Source: Sedimentibacter sp. MB31-C6 (GTDB lineage: Bacteria; Bacillota; Clostridia; Tissierellales; Sedimentibacteraceae). Taken from it: a stretch of DNA of 64,000 bases. Every line of letters starts with the position of its first letter. Position 1 is the stretch's first letter. The notes beneath the pieces were generated by a model. It saw only the letters and a list, made by a program, of their open reading frames with translations. It searched no databases and was not told the origin of the DNA. The position numbers and the translations under genes are program-made. Of the stretch, positions 47,824 through 56,180 are shown piece after piece. Location of the stretch: assembly GCF_035934735.1 (NCBI RefSeq), contig NZ_CP142396.1, forward strand, positions 124,001 through 188,000, in the 5' to 3' direction.

Positions 47824-49250
47824 ATAACCACTCTCAATTTATTATTTTTATCTACACCATTTACATTTATACCATTTTCAAGCATTGTTTTTACATAATC
47901 TATAGTATCTTGAACAATTATTTCTCCAGGACAAACTAATGGGATTCCTGGTGGATATGGAATAATTGATTCTGCAGCAGTTCTTCCTATAGATTTATTT
48001 ATATCTATTAATTCATTTTTTGCATAAAAAGCTTTTCTCATTTTCACAGCATGTTTCAATACAGGAAATGCTTCTATTTGTATAATTTCTTTTTTATCTT
48101 TACTTTTACTTTCTTCAAAATATATTTCCTTTACTGCATCAAATAATCTTTCAATATCTTCTGGTTCATCAGTTGCAGTAATATATCCTACAGTATACAT
48201 TAAATCTGCCATTTCCATTTGAATTTTATATTTTTCTCTTAAAATTTCCTGTAGTTCAGTACCAGTTATACCTAGTTCACTCATGCTTATAACAGCTCTT
48301 GTTGCATCAAAATCATAACATCCTTCATTTATAAGAAAATCATCTTCTAATACATTTATACCCATGTTCCTCAATTCTGAAGTTTTTCTTTTAAATACAT
48401 CTATATTTCTTAACAATCTATCTTTTCCATATTCATTCATCCAATGAATTGAATTTTCTATCGAAGACATAAGTACATATGAAGGAGATGTTGTTTGTAG
48501 CATTCTTAACATCGCCTCGATATTGCTCAGTTCTACTCTGTCTGAACAAATATGCAAAATTGAACCTTGGGTTAAACAAGGTAATGTCTTATGCGTGCTT
48601 TGTGTAACAATGTCCGCTCCTGAACTTTCTGCTGAAGGTGGAAGCAAATCTTGACAAAAATGAAGATGTGATCCATGAGCTTCATCTATCATCAATATTT
48701 TTCCATACTTGTGGACAATTTCCGCAGCCTTCTTAACATCAAAACAAATACCATAAAAAGTGGGATACGTCAATACAACCATTTTAATTTCAGGCTCATC
48801 AATCAGCATCTGCTCTAATTTTTCTAAGCTAATACTAAAATTTAATCCATATTTTTTATTGAATTCCGGATATAGATAATCTAGCTTTAAATCCCCTAAT
48901 ATACAAGCATTGTAAACAGATTTATGACAATCTCTTTGTACAAGTATTTTATCTCCAGGACTTGTACAAGCCATTATGGATGAAATAATTCCACAGGATG
49001 TTCCATTTACTACCATGTAGGATTTCTTTACCCCGTAACTTCTTGCAATAAAATTCATAGCATCTTTTAAGAAGCCGTTAGGATAATGTAAATTATCTGT
49101 TCCTAGGGTTTCTGTAATATCATAAAAATTAAGATCATTTCCTAAGTCTCCTAAAATACCATATTTTCCTTTATGACCGGGCATATGAAAATTTGTCTCT
49201 ACTTCACTTCTATATTGTTTAATACCCGAAATTATATTTTTTTTTTCCAT
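47820..49250 (-). CDS. Orn/Lys/Arg decarboxylase family protein (YaaO-like)
   Basis: 476 aa, fold-type I PLP enzyme. FHMPGHKGK near the start, the PLP Asp in DEAHGSH (D189) and the Schiff-base lysine K221 in QSTHKTLPCLTQGS are visible, and the C-terminal lobe with YPPGIPLVCPGE is complete. Substrate preference (arginine, lysine or ornithine) cannot be set from sequence. Located upstream of tmk, like yaaO in Bacillus, where it may make polyamines. SD AGGAG. Confidence 0.92.
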   Translation of the reverse strand: MEKKNIISGIKQYRSEVETNFHMPGHKGKYGILGDLGNDLNFYDITETLGTDNLHYPNGFLKDAMNFIARSYGVKKSYMVVNGTSCGIISSIMACTSPGDKILVQRDCHKSVYNACILGDLKLDYLYPEFNKKYGLNFSISLEKLEQMLIDEPEIKMVVLTYPTFYGICFDVKKAAEIVHKYGKILMIDEAHGSHLHFCQDLLPPSAESSGADIVTQSTHKTLPCLTQGSILHICSDRVELSNIEAMLRMLQTTSPSYVLMSSIENSIHWMNEYGKDRLLRNIDVFKRKTSELRNMGINVLEDDFLINEGCYDFDATRAVISMSELGITGTELQEILREKYKIQMEMADLMYTVGYITATDEPEDIERLFDAVKEIYFEESKSKDKKEIIQIEAFPVLKHAVKMRKAFYAKNELIDINKSIGRTAAESIIPYPPGIPLVCPGEIIVQDTIDYVKTMLENGINVNGVDKNNKLRVVI

Positions 49251-49335
49251 TTACAACTCCTGTTAATAATTAAGTTTTTAATACTTTTTCATCCATAAAT
49301 TTCTTTTCATAAATTCTTAAATAAAATGAAATACA

Positions 49336-49467
49336 CTATTTTGAAACATTTCTTTGCCTTTTTTTAATTATACTCTTAGTAGTATGAACAGTTTCAACAG
49401 TCAATATTATCATTATTGAAATAACCATAATTACTATTGAAAATAGTACAATATATTCTAATAACAA
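49336..49467 (-). CDS. Possible 43-residue single-helix membrane protein
   Basis: A short ORF in the 327-bp gap between the decarboxylase gene and bofA. It starts at a TTG with AGAAGGTGA upstream. The first ~25 residues are hydrophobic (LLEYIVLFSIVIMVISIMII), followed by a basic tail (KSIIKKRQR). That pattern suits a small membrane protein, but AT-rich DNA can produce such ORFs by chance. No family recognised. Confidence 0.45.
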   Translation of the reverse strand: MLLEYIVLFSIVIMVISIMIILTVETVHTTKSIIKKRQRNVSK

Positions 49468-49577
49468 TTTATCACCTTCTGCAATAATAATTAAATATAT
49501 TATATAACAGCATAACCTCTATGTCCAATAGAAATTCATAAATACTAAATATAAAACAGTTGATTTTGTCTTAGAAT

Positions 49578-49847
49578 CTAAATTATTAGTTTAATAATTA
49601 ATATGGCAATGAAACCTGGCACCCCTAATAGTCCAACCGTCAATGCAGTAATTTCATTTACACCAATATACACACCTGTAAATTGCCCAAAAAAATTAAA
49701 TATTATTATAAGTAATCCTCCTAGTATTGAGTTCAATACTATTTTTCCTATGAATTTTAAAGGTTTTACAAAAATCCACGACAACATGAATATTAACATT
49801 ATTCCGGCAGTATATGCAAGAATAATTCCTATATCAGCTCCTACCAC
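49578..49847 (-). CDS. bofA: Pro-sigma-K processing inhibitor BofA family protein
   Basis: 89 aa with two to three hydrophobic segments. The BofA pattern WIFVKPLKFIGKIVLNSILGGLLI and the C-terminal GVPGFIAILIIKLII are present. In Bacillus BofA restrains the SpoIVFB protease that activates sigma-K. Start is a GTG with AGGAGG 7 nt upstream. Clostridial BofA homologues also occur where the SpoIVFB checkpoint is absent, so the role here is inferred. Confidence 0.88.
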   Translation of the reverse strand: MVGADIGIILAYTAGIMLIFMLSWIFVKPLKFIGKIVLNSILGGLLIIIFNFFGQFTGVYIGVNEITALTVGLLGVPGFIAILIIKLII

Positions 49848-49935
49848 TAGACAACCTCCTATATAGTTTTTATTAATATTATGAAGTTGTCCTTAAGTTT
49901 ATGTCTACTAGGCTATATCTTTAAAATTAAATAAA

Positions 49936-50442
49936 TTATTCTTCTTCTTCATCATTATCCTTCTGAAATCTTTTAGGCTTTTTTATATATTTATTTACAA
50001 TAAGTGCAATAAAAATACCAATTGAAGTATCAATTATTCTGTCAATTGTATAAATTAAATAACCGCCTTCTTGTCTTTTAGTTATTAATATACTTAAATA
50101 TACAACACAACATATTGAAACAGCATCCTTTTTATTAATTGCGACACAAATTTCTATCAAAACTATAATTCCTATTGGAATAAATAAAAAGTAAGCATCC
50201 TCGATAATATATGTTTCTAAAAATATCAGAACAATAATTGCAACAAAACCGCCAATGGCTGTTCCTATTATTCTAGAAATACTTTTCTGCATTGAATTAT
50301 CAACTGTATTTTGCATGCAAATAACTGCAGCAATACAAGCATAAAATGAATTTTCTCTATTTATTATTTCAAATAGCAATAAACAAAAAAATACTGCTAT
50401 CGTAGTTTTAATATTTCTCATCCCAATTTTAGGAATATTCAT
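49936..50442 (-). CDS. FUSC / aromatic acid exporter-type membrane protein
   Basis: 168 aa with about six hydrophobic segments. The opening IGMRNIKTTIAVFFCLLLF and the motif SRIIGTAIGGFVAIIVL fit the N-terminal module of the FUSC/ArAE_1 family, with DRIIDTSIGIFIALIVN later. Only the membrane half is present; the cytoplasmic C-terminal domain of larger members is missing, and the protein ends in an acidic tail (NDEEEE). Substrate unknown. Confidence 0.8.
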   Translation of the reverse strand: MNIPKIGMRNIKTTIAVFFCLLLFEIINRENSFYACIAAVICMQNTVDNSMQKSISRIIGTAIGGFVAIIVLIFLETYIIEDAYFLFIPIGIIVLIEICVAINKKDAVSICCVVYLSILITKRQEGGYLIYTIDRIIDTSIGIFIALIVNKYIKKPKRFQKDNDEEEE

Positions 50443-50515
50443 CTTTTCACCCCATAAAAAATCGTTACTTTTAATTTTTCTCTTAATGTTATATTATAAA
50501 AATTTAATATTATAT

Positions 50516-50544
50516 TTTACTTATAGTATTTATTGTATTATAAT
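50516..50544 (+). promoter_or_regulatory. Predicted promoter of the F420-ligase homologue
   Basis: TTTACT (50516-50521), 17 bp, TATAAT (50539-50544), about 43 bp before the start codon. Confidence 0.55.
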
Positions 50545-50586
50545 ATATTACGTTATAATAATAAAGTAATTTTTAAGGAGAGTTAT

Positions 50587-51777
50587 ATGGAAAGAATGTT
50601 AGGAACTGTCGCAAGGGGATTAAGAGCTCCTATTATCATCAAAGGTGATGACATAGCACAAATTACTGTTGATACAGTATTAAAGGCTTCAGAATATGGT
50701 AATTTTGAATTAATGGATAATGATATAGTGGCAATAACAGAAGCTGTAGTTGCAAGAGCACAAGGTAACTATGCGCATATTGATGATATTCAATATGATG
50801 TAAAGCAAAAATATAAATATAATACAATTGGATTAGTTTTCCCAATATTAAGTAGAAATAGATTTGCTATATGTTTAAAAGGTATTGCTAAAGCTGCAAA
50901 AAAAATAGTATTAATGTTTAGTTATCCTTCAGATGAAGTGGGTAATTCTATAGTGGATTTAGATATGCTTGATAAGGCAGGTATTAACCCATGGAAAGAT
51001 ACCTTAAATGAAAAGCAGTTCAGAGAGCATTTTAAAAATACAAGTCACTTATTTACTGGAGTTGACTATATAGAATATTACTCTAATCTTATTAAGGAAA
51101 GCGGTGCAGAAGTTGAAGTAATTTTTTCAAATAATCCTACAAGTATACTAAAATACACTGATTCTGTTTTAACCTGTGATATTCATACTAGAAACAGAAC
51201 TAAGAGGTTATTAAGAGAAGGTGGAGCTAAAATAGTATACGGGCTAGATGATATTTTGACTACGTCGGTTAACGGAAGCGGTTTTAATGAAAATTATGGA
51301 CTTCTTGGTTCTAATAAAGCTAAAGAGGATACTGTAAAATTATTTCCAAGAGACTGCGAATCATTAGTTTTGAAAATTCAACATATGCTTAAAGAAAAAA
51401 CAGGAAAAACTATAGAAGTAATGGTATATGGTGATGGTGCCTTTAAGGATCCAGTAGGTAAAATATGGGAATTAGCAGATCCAGTTGTTTCTCCTGGATA
51501 TACAAAGGGACTTGCAGGTACCCCTAATGAACTAAAATTAAAGTATCTTGCTGATAATCAATTTGGTAATTTAAAAGGTGAAGATCTTAAAATTGCAATA
51601 TCAAAATACATTGAAAATAAATCTGACAACTTAAAAGGAAGTATGGAATCTCAGGGTACTACACCTAGAAGACTCACAGACCTAATTGGTTCCCTTTCTG
51701 ATTTAACTTCTGGAAGTGGAGATAAAGGAACTCCTATAGTTTATATACAAGGATATTTTGACAATTATTCTAATTAA
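50587..51777 (+). CDS. Coenzyme F420-0:L-glutamate ligase homologue (CofE-like)
   Basis: 396 aa from the ATG at 50587 (AAGGAG 6 nt upstream); the open frame begins 18 codons earlier without an SD. The CofE-like fold is suggested by the start RGLRAPIIIKGDDIAQI and by DNDIVAITEAVVARAQG, with TNGSGFNENYGLLGSNKAKED later. Clostridia of this type are not known to make F420, and no other F420 gene is here, so the true substrate (perhaps another glutamyl acceptor) is unknown. The gene stands before the hydrogenase operon but has its own terminator. Confidence 0.75.
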   Translation: MERMLGTVARGLRAPIIIKGDDIAQITVDTVLKASEYGNFELMDNDIVAITEAVVARAQGNYAHIDDIQYDVKQKYKYNTIGLVFPILSRNRFAICLKGIAKAAKKIVLMFSYPSDEVGNSIVDLDMLDKAGINPWKDTLNEKQFREHFKNTSHLFTGVDYIEYYSNLIKESGAEVEVIFSNNPTSILKYTDSVLTCDIHTRNRTKRLLREGGAKIVYGLDDILTTSVNGSGFNENYGLLGSNKAKEDTVKLFPRDCESLVLKIQHMLKEKTGKTIEVMVYGDGAFKDPVGKIWELADPVVSPGYTKGLAGTPNELKLKYLADNQFGNLKGEDLKIAISKYIENKSDNLKGSMESQGTTPRRLTDLIGSLSDLTSGSGDKGTPIVYIQGYFDNYSN

Positions 51778-51885
51778 TAAAATACGCATTTATTTCATCC
51801 TGAACATAGCAAGAGATTTTTTTGAGTTAAAAACACTTAAATGTGCTTTTTTATTTAAAACATTTAATTAAATAAGTATATATTA

Positions 51886-51921
51886 AAAATGGCATATTTC
51901 TTTTAACAAATATGCCATTTT
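51886..51921 (+). terminator. Terminator after the F420-ligase homologue
   Basis: Perfect 14-bp stem (51886-51899 with 51908-51921), 8-nt loop, A-run before and T-rich stretch after. A weaker hairpin (AAAACAC...GTG-TTTTTT) lies at about 51830-51852. Confidence 0.65.
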
Positions 51922-51962
51922 GTTTAATTTAATAACATTTTTTTAATATATTAAAATTCTTC

Positions 51963-51991
51963 TTGATTTTATATTTGAATTGTTATAAAAT
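51963..51991 (+). promoter_or_regulatory. Predicted promoter of the hydrogenase operon
   Basis: TTGATT (51963-51968), 17 bp, TAAAAT (51986-51991), 44 bp before the hydC ATG. No Rex-type operator (TTGTTAAN6TTAACAA) was clearly recognised, although TTAACAAG follows at 51991. Confidence 0.5.
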
Positions 51992-52035
51992 TAACAAGTC
52001 CCACCCTATTTTGTAATGAAAGGAAAGGTATTTTT

Positions 52036-52518
52036 ATGTTCAATGAGGTTTTTAAGGAAAAGGTAAACGAAATCATTACCCGTCATAATAGTGATAAGAA
52101 AAAGCTTATTAGTATTATACAGGACGTACAAAAAGAATATCATTATCTGCCCGAAGAAGTTTTGATTTATATTGCTGATACCCTTGATATTAGTCATGCA
52201 AAAATCTATGGTATAGCTACCTTTTATGAAAATTTTTCTTTAAATCAAAAGGGCAAAAATATTATAAAAGTATGTGATGGAACTGCATGTCATGTAAGAA
52301 AGTCTATTCCAATTCTTAATGCTATTTATAAAGAATTAGGTTTAAATGATGAAAAAAACACAACTGATGATATGATATTTACTGTGGAAACAGTCTCATG
52401 CTTAGGTGCTTGTGGACTAGCTCCAGTTATAACAGTCAATGATTATGTATATCCAAAAATGACACCTGAAGCTGTTATAGAGCTTCTTAATAACATTAAG
52501 AAGGAGGAATTCAGATGA
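52036..52518 (+). CDS. hydC: NuoE-like subunit of the trimeric [FeFe] hydrogenase
   Basis: 160 aa, thioredoxin-like [2Fe-2S] protein. Ligands C80, C85, C122 and C126 are visible in CDGTAC and SCLGACG. It carries electrons between the NuoF-like and hydrogenase subunits. It overlaps hydB by 4 bp, so stoichiometric synthesis is likely. Gene symbols for these trimeric enzymes vary (hydC, hndA). Confidence 0.92.
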   Translation: MFNEVFKEKVNEIITRHNSDKKKLISIIQDVQKEYHYLPEEVLIYIADTLDISHAKIYGIATFYENFSLNQKGKNIIKVCDGTACHVRKSIPILNAIYKELGLNDEKNTTDDMIFTVETVSCLGACGLAPVITVNDYVYPKMTPEAVIELLNNIKKEEFR

Positions 52519-54392
52519 TAATTAGCAATTATAACGATTTAGTATCTACAGCAAATAAATATAAAGAATCTTTAGACAAGCAAACTAAAAAAGTTCTAAT
52601 TTGTGCTGGAACAGGATGCCTTGCTGGAGGTTCTTTAGCTATTTATGAGAAAATCAAAAGTCTTATTAAAAAGAGAGGGCTTTTAGTTGAAATAGATTTG
52701 ACTAAGGAAGATGAAGGTATTGGTGTAAAAAAAAGTGGTTGTCATGGGTTTTGTGAAGCGGGTCCTCTTATACGTATAGAACCATATAACTATTTATATT
52801 TACATGTCAAATTAGAAGATTGTGAAGAAATTGTAAGTAAAACTTTAATTGAAGGTAAGCCAATTGAAAGATTAATGTATTTTAACAATGAAAAGTTATA
52901 TAAAACTCAAGAAGAAATTCCTTTCTATAAAAGACAAACAAGATTAATTCTTCATAACTGTGGTCATATTGATGCTGAAAATATTCAAGAATATATTAGC
53001 AGAGGTGGATATAAAGCTACTGCCATAGCTTTAAATACTATGAAATCTAAAGAGATATGCACCATAATAACAGATTCAGGTTTAAGAGGCCGAGGTGGCG
53101 GTGGTTATTTTACGGGAAAAAAATGGAGTCAGGTTTTGTCTCAAGATAACCCTGTAAAGTATGTAGTATGTAATGGCGACGAAGGTGACCCCGGCGCTTT
53201 CATGGATAGAAGTATCATGGAAGGTGATCCCCATAAGGTTATTGAAGGTATGATTATAAGTGGTTATGCAACTGGGGCTAACAATGGTTATATATATGTA
53301 AGAGCTGAGTATCCAATGGCAGTTAATAGATTAAAAATAGCCATTAATCAAGCTTTGGAACTTGGACTTTTAGGTAATAATATTTTAGATTCAGGATTTA
53401 ATTTTAATATACATATAATCCAAGGAGCAGGAGCTTTTGTATGTGGAGAAGGTAGTGCTCTTACTGCCTCTATAGAGGGCGAAAGAGGAATGCCCCGTGT
53501 TAAACCTCCAAGAACAGTTGAGAAAGGGTTATTTGAATGTCCAACAGTTTTAAACAATGTTGAAACTTTTGCAAATGTACCTATCATTATATTAAACGGT
53601 TCAGATGAATACAAAAAATATGGTACTTCAAACAATTCTGGAACTAAAGTCTTTGCACTAACTGGTAATGTAGTTAATACTGGTTTAATTGAAGTTCCTA
53701 TGGGAACAACATTAAGAGAAGTAATATTTGATATAGGCGGTGGAATTCCAAATAATAAAAAATTTAAAGCTGTGCAAATTGGAGGACCTTCAGGTGGTTG
53801 CTTAACATTTGATAAAAACCATTTAGATTTACCTCTTAGCTTCGACTCCCTCAAATCTGTTGGGGCAATGATTGGTTCAGGAGGAATGGTAGTTATGGAT
53901 GAAGATACGTGTATGGTTGAAGTTGCAAGATTCTTTATGAGTTTTACACAAAGGGAAAGCTGTGGTAAATGTATCCCATGTAGAGAAGGTACCAAAAGAA
54001 TGCTTGAAATTCTAGAAAAAATAACTTCTGGAAATGGTTCTTTAGAAGATTTACAACTACTTAAAGAAATTGCAGACACTGTCAAAAATACTGCTTTATG
54101 TGGACTCGGAAAAACTGCTGCCAATCCAGTATTAAGTACTTTAGAATATTTTTACGATGAGTACCTTGCTCACGTTAAAGACAAAATATGCCCCGCTAAA
54201 ATTTGCAAGGGATTATCAACTATAACTATAGATCCTAATATGTGTAAAGGATGCAGTAAATGTGCTAAAAGCTGTCCCGTCGAAGCAATATCAGGAACAA
54301 TTAAAAATCCTTATGTTATAGATAAAAATAAATGTATTAAATGTGGTGCTTGTATTGAAGTTTGTCCTTTTAAGGCAATCAAGGAGGTATAA
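52515..54392 (+). CDS. hydB: NuoF-like NAD(H)-binding subunit of the [FeFe] hydrogenase
   Basis: 625 aa. An N-terminal [2Fe-2S] ferredoxin-like domain (C30, C35, C76, C80) comes first. The NuoF FMN/NADH domain has GLRGRGGGGYFTGKKW and NGDEGDPGAFMD. The [4Fe-4S] motif ESCGKCIPCREG is followed by two C-terminal 4Fe-4S motifs (CKGCSKCAKSCP and CIKCGACIEVCP). This is the electron-bifurcating core in homologues such as Thermotoga HydB. SD AAGGAGG. Confidence 0.95.
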   Translation: MIISNYNDLVSTANKYKESLDKQTKKVLICAGTGCLAGGSLAIYEKIKSLIKKRGLLVEIDLTKEDEGIGVKKSGCHGFCEAGPLIRIEPYNYLYLHVKLEDCEEIVSKTLIEGKPIERLMYFNNEKLYKTQEEIPFYKRQTRLILHNCGHIDAENIQEYISRGGYKATAIALNTMKSKEICTIITDSGLRGRGGGGYFTGKKWSQVLSQDNPVKYVVCNGDEGDPGAFMDRSIMEGDPHKVIEGMIISGYATGANNGYIYVRAEYPMAVNRLKIAINQALELGLLGNNILDSGFNFNIHIIQGAGAFVCGEGSALTASIEGERGMPRVKPPRTVEKGLFECPTVLNNVETFANVPIIILNGSDEYKKYGTSNNSGTKVFALTGNVVNTGLIEVPMGTTLREVIFDIGGGIPNNKKFKAVQIGGPSGGCLTFDKNHLDLPLSFDSLKSVGAMIGSGGMVVMDEDTCMVEVARFFMSFTQRESCGKCIPCREGTKRMLEILEKITSGNGSLEDLQLLKEIADTVKNTALCGLGKTAANPVLSTLEYFYDEYLAHVKDKICPAKICKGLSTITIDPNMCKGCSKCAKSCPVEAISGTIKNPYVIDKNKCIKCGACIEVCPFKAIKEV

Positions 54393-54396
54393 AATA

Positions 54397-56088
54397 ATGA
54401 GCGGTATTATGATTATAGACGGAAAAAAAGTGGATTTCGAAAATCAAAAAAATATTTTAAGTGTAATTAGAGATTCAGGTATTGACTTACCTACATTTTG
54501 CTATCATTCTGAACTAAGCATTTATGGAGCTTGTAGAATGTGTTCTGTAGAAACATCTAGTGGAAATATTATTGCAACATGTTCAGAAAAACCAAAAGAT
54601 GGTATGGAAATATATACTAATTCTCCAAGAATCAGAAAATACAGAAAAATGATATTAGAACTATTATTAGCAAACCATGATAGGGATTGTACTGTATGCG
54701 AACGAACAGGAAAGTGTCAATTACAAAAACTTGCTAAAAGATACGGAATAAATAAAATTAGATTCAATCAGTTAAATGAAGAAAACGAAATTGACTATTC
54801 CAGCCCAAGTATAATTAGAAATCCTAACAAATGTATTAAATGTGGAGATTGCGTAATGGTATGCGAAGAAATACAAGGAGTTGGAGCTTTAGGCTTCTCT
54901 CATAGAGGTACTGAAGTAAAAATAAAACCCGCATTCAATAAAAATCTTAATGAAACTAATTGTGTTAATTGTGGTCAATGTAGAATTGTATGTCCTACCG
55001 CAGCCATAACAATTAAAAATGAAACTCAAAAAGTATGGGATGCCATTTATGACAAAAACACAAGAGTTATTGCACAGATTGCCCCAGCTGTACGTGTTTC
55101 ATTAGGAGAAGAATTTGGAATGGACCCTGGTGAAGTTACTTTAGGTAAAATAGTTGCAATTTTGAAAAAACTTGGAGTTGATGAAGTATTTGATACAGCA
55201 CTTTGCGCAGATTTAACAGTAATAGAAGAAAGTAACGAATTCTTAGATAGATTTGCTAAAAATGAAAATTTACCTCTTTTTACTTCATGCTGTCCTGCAT
55301 GGGTTAAATTCGCTGAAAACAAATACCCTAACTTAGTTAAAAATATTTCTACATGTAAGTCTCCTCAACAGATGTTTGGAACTGTTGCAAGAGAAGCATA
55401 TAATAAACAAGATAAAATAGATGGAAAAGAAACATTTATAATTTCAATTATGCCATGTACTGCAAAAAAAGCAGAAGCAGCACGACCAGAATTTAGTCAT
55501 AATAATATAAGGGAAGTTGATGTTGTATTAACTACTCAGGAACTAGCTATAATGATTAAAGAAATAGGAATAAACTTTGATAATACCGAAGAAGAAGCAT
55601 TAGACATGCCTTTTGGATTAGCCTCTGGAGCAGGAATAATCTTTGGTACAACTGGTGGTGTTACGGAAGCTGTTCTACGAAGAATGCTAAAAAATAAATT
55701 TGGTAAAGATGATTGTGAAATAATATATAACAGCGTTAGAGGTTTAGATGCCGTTAAAGAAGCTACAATAGAGGTAGATGACAAAAGTATTAGAATAGCC
55801 GTTGTTCATGGTTTAAAAAATGCTGATACGCTTGTTAAACTAATTGAAAATGGTGAAAAACATTATGATTTAGTAGAAGTTATGGCTTGTAAAGGTGGTT
55901 GTATCGCTGGAGGTGGACAACCTGTACCTAAGATTATAACAAAAGAAACTAGAGCACTAAGAGCGCAGGGTTTATATAATATAGATAAAACTAACCAAAT
56001 TAAAAGTTCAGATGATAATTATATAATAAGGACAATTTATGAAGATATATTAAAAGACAAAAACCATATCTTACATGTTCATAAATAG
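54397..56088 (+). CDS. hydA: Catalytic [FeFe] hydrogenase subunit of the bifurcating hydrogenase
   Basis: 563 aa from the ATG at 54397 (AGGAGG 9 nt upstream). The N-terminal [2Fe-2S] domain has C35, C46, C49 and C62. A His-Cys [4Fe-4S] site lies in HDRDCTVCERTGKC (H94, C98, C101, C107), then two 4Fe-4S motifs at ~146 and ~189. The H-cluster domain shows L1 TSCCPAW (C298 ligand, C299 proton transfer), L2 MPCTAKKAE (C353) and L3 MACKGGC (C498, C502). With HydB and HydC it should oxidise or produce H2 using ferredoxin and NAD(H). Maturases HydE, HydF and HydG are not in the window. Confidence 0.95.
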   Translation: MSGIMIIDGKKVDFENQKNILSVIRDSGIDLPTFCYHSELSIYGACRMCSVETSSGNIIATCSEKPKDGMEIYTNSPRIRKYRKMILELLLANHDRDCTVCERTGKCQLQKLAKRYGINKIRFNQLNEENEIDYSSPSIIRNPNKCIKCGDCVMVCEEIQGVGALGFSHRGTEVKIKPAFNKNLNETNCVNCGQCRIVCPTAAITIKNETQKVWDAIYDKNTRVIAQIAPAVRVSLGEEFGMDPGEVTLGKIVAILKKLGVDEVFDTALCADLTVIEESNEFLDRFAKNENLPLFTSCCPAWVKFAENKYPNLVKNISTCKSPQQMFGTVAREAYNKQDKIDGKETFIISIMPCTAKKAEAARPEFSHNNIREVDVVLTTQELAIMIKEIGINFDNTEEEALDMPFGLASGAGIIFGTTGGVTEAVLRRMLKNKFGKDDCEIIYNSVRGLDAVKEATIEVDDKSIRIAVVHGLKNADTLVKLIENGEKHYDLVEVMACKGGCIAGGGQPVPKIITKETRALRAQGLYNIDKTNQIKSSDDNYIIRTIYEDILKDKNHILHVHK

Positions 56089-56102
56089 CAATGACAAATG
56101 TA

Positions 56103-56178
56103 GGGTATGCATACCCCGGGACGCATACAATGCGTCACTACAAATGACAATTATACGGAACGCAATGCGTTCCGTATA
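56103..56178. repeat. Cluster of GC-rich palindromes between hydA and the nicotinate phosphoribosyltransferase gene
   Basis: Three palindromes stand in a row: GGGTATGCATACCC (56103-56116), GACGCAT-ACA-ATGCGTC (56120-56136), and a 13-bp perfect repeat with 1-nt spacer (56152-56164 / 56166-56178, core ACGGAACGCA/TGCGTTCCGT). They are much richer in G+C than the flanks, and the first two are flanked by ACAAATG direct repeats. This resembles interspersed palindromic (REP-like) elements of Clostridia. It may also act as terminator for the convergent genes. Confidence 0.65.
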
Positions 56179-56180
56179 GA

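Noticed and set aside
53348-54124. 258-residue ORF on the minus strand
   Set aside because: It lies wholly antisense inside hydB, whose Fe-S and NADH motifs are intact; the antisense translation has no recognisable features.
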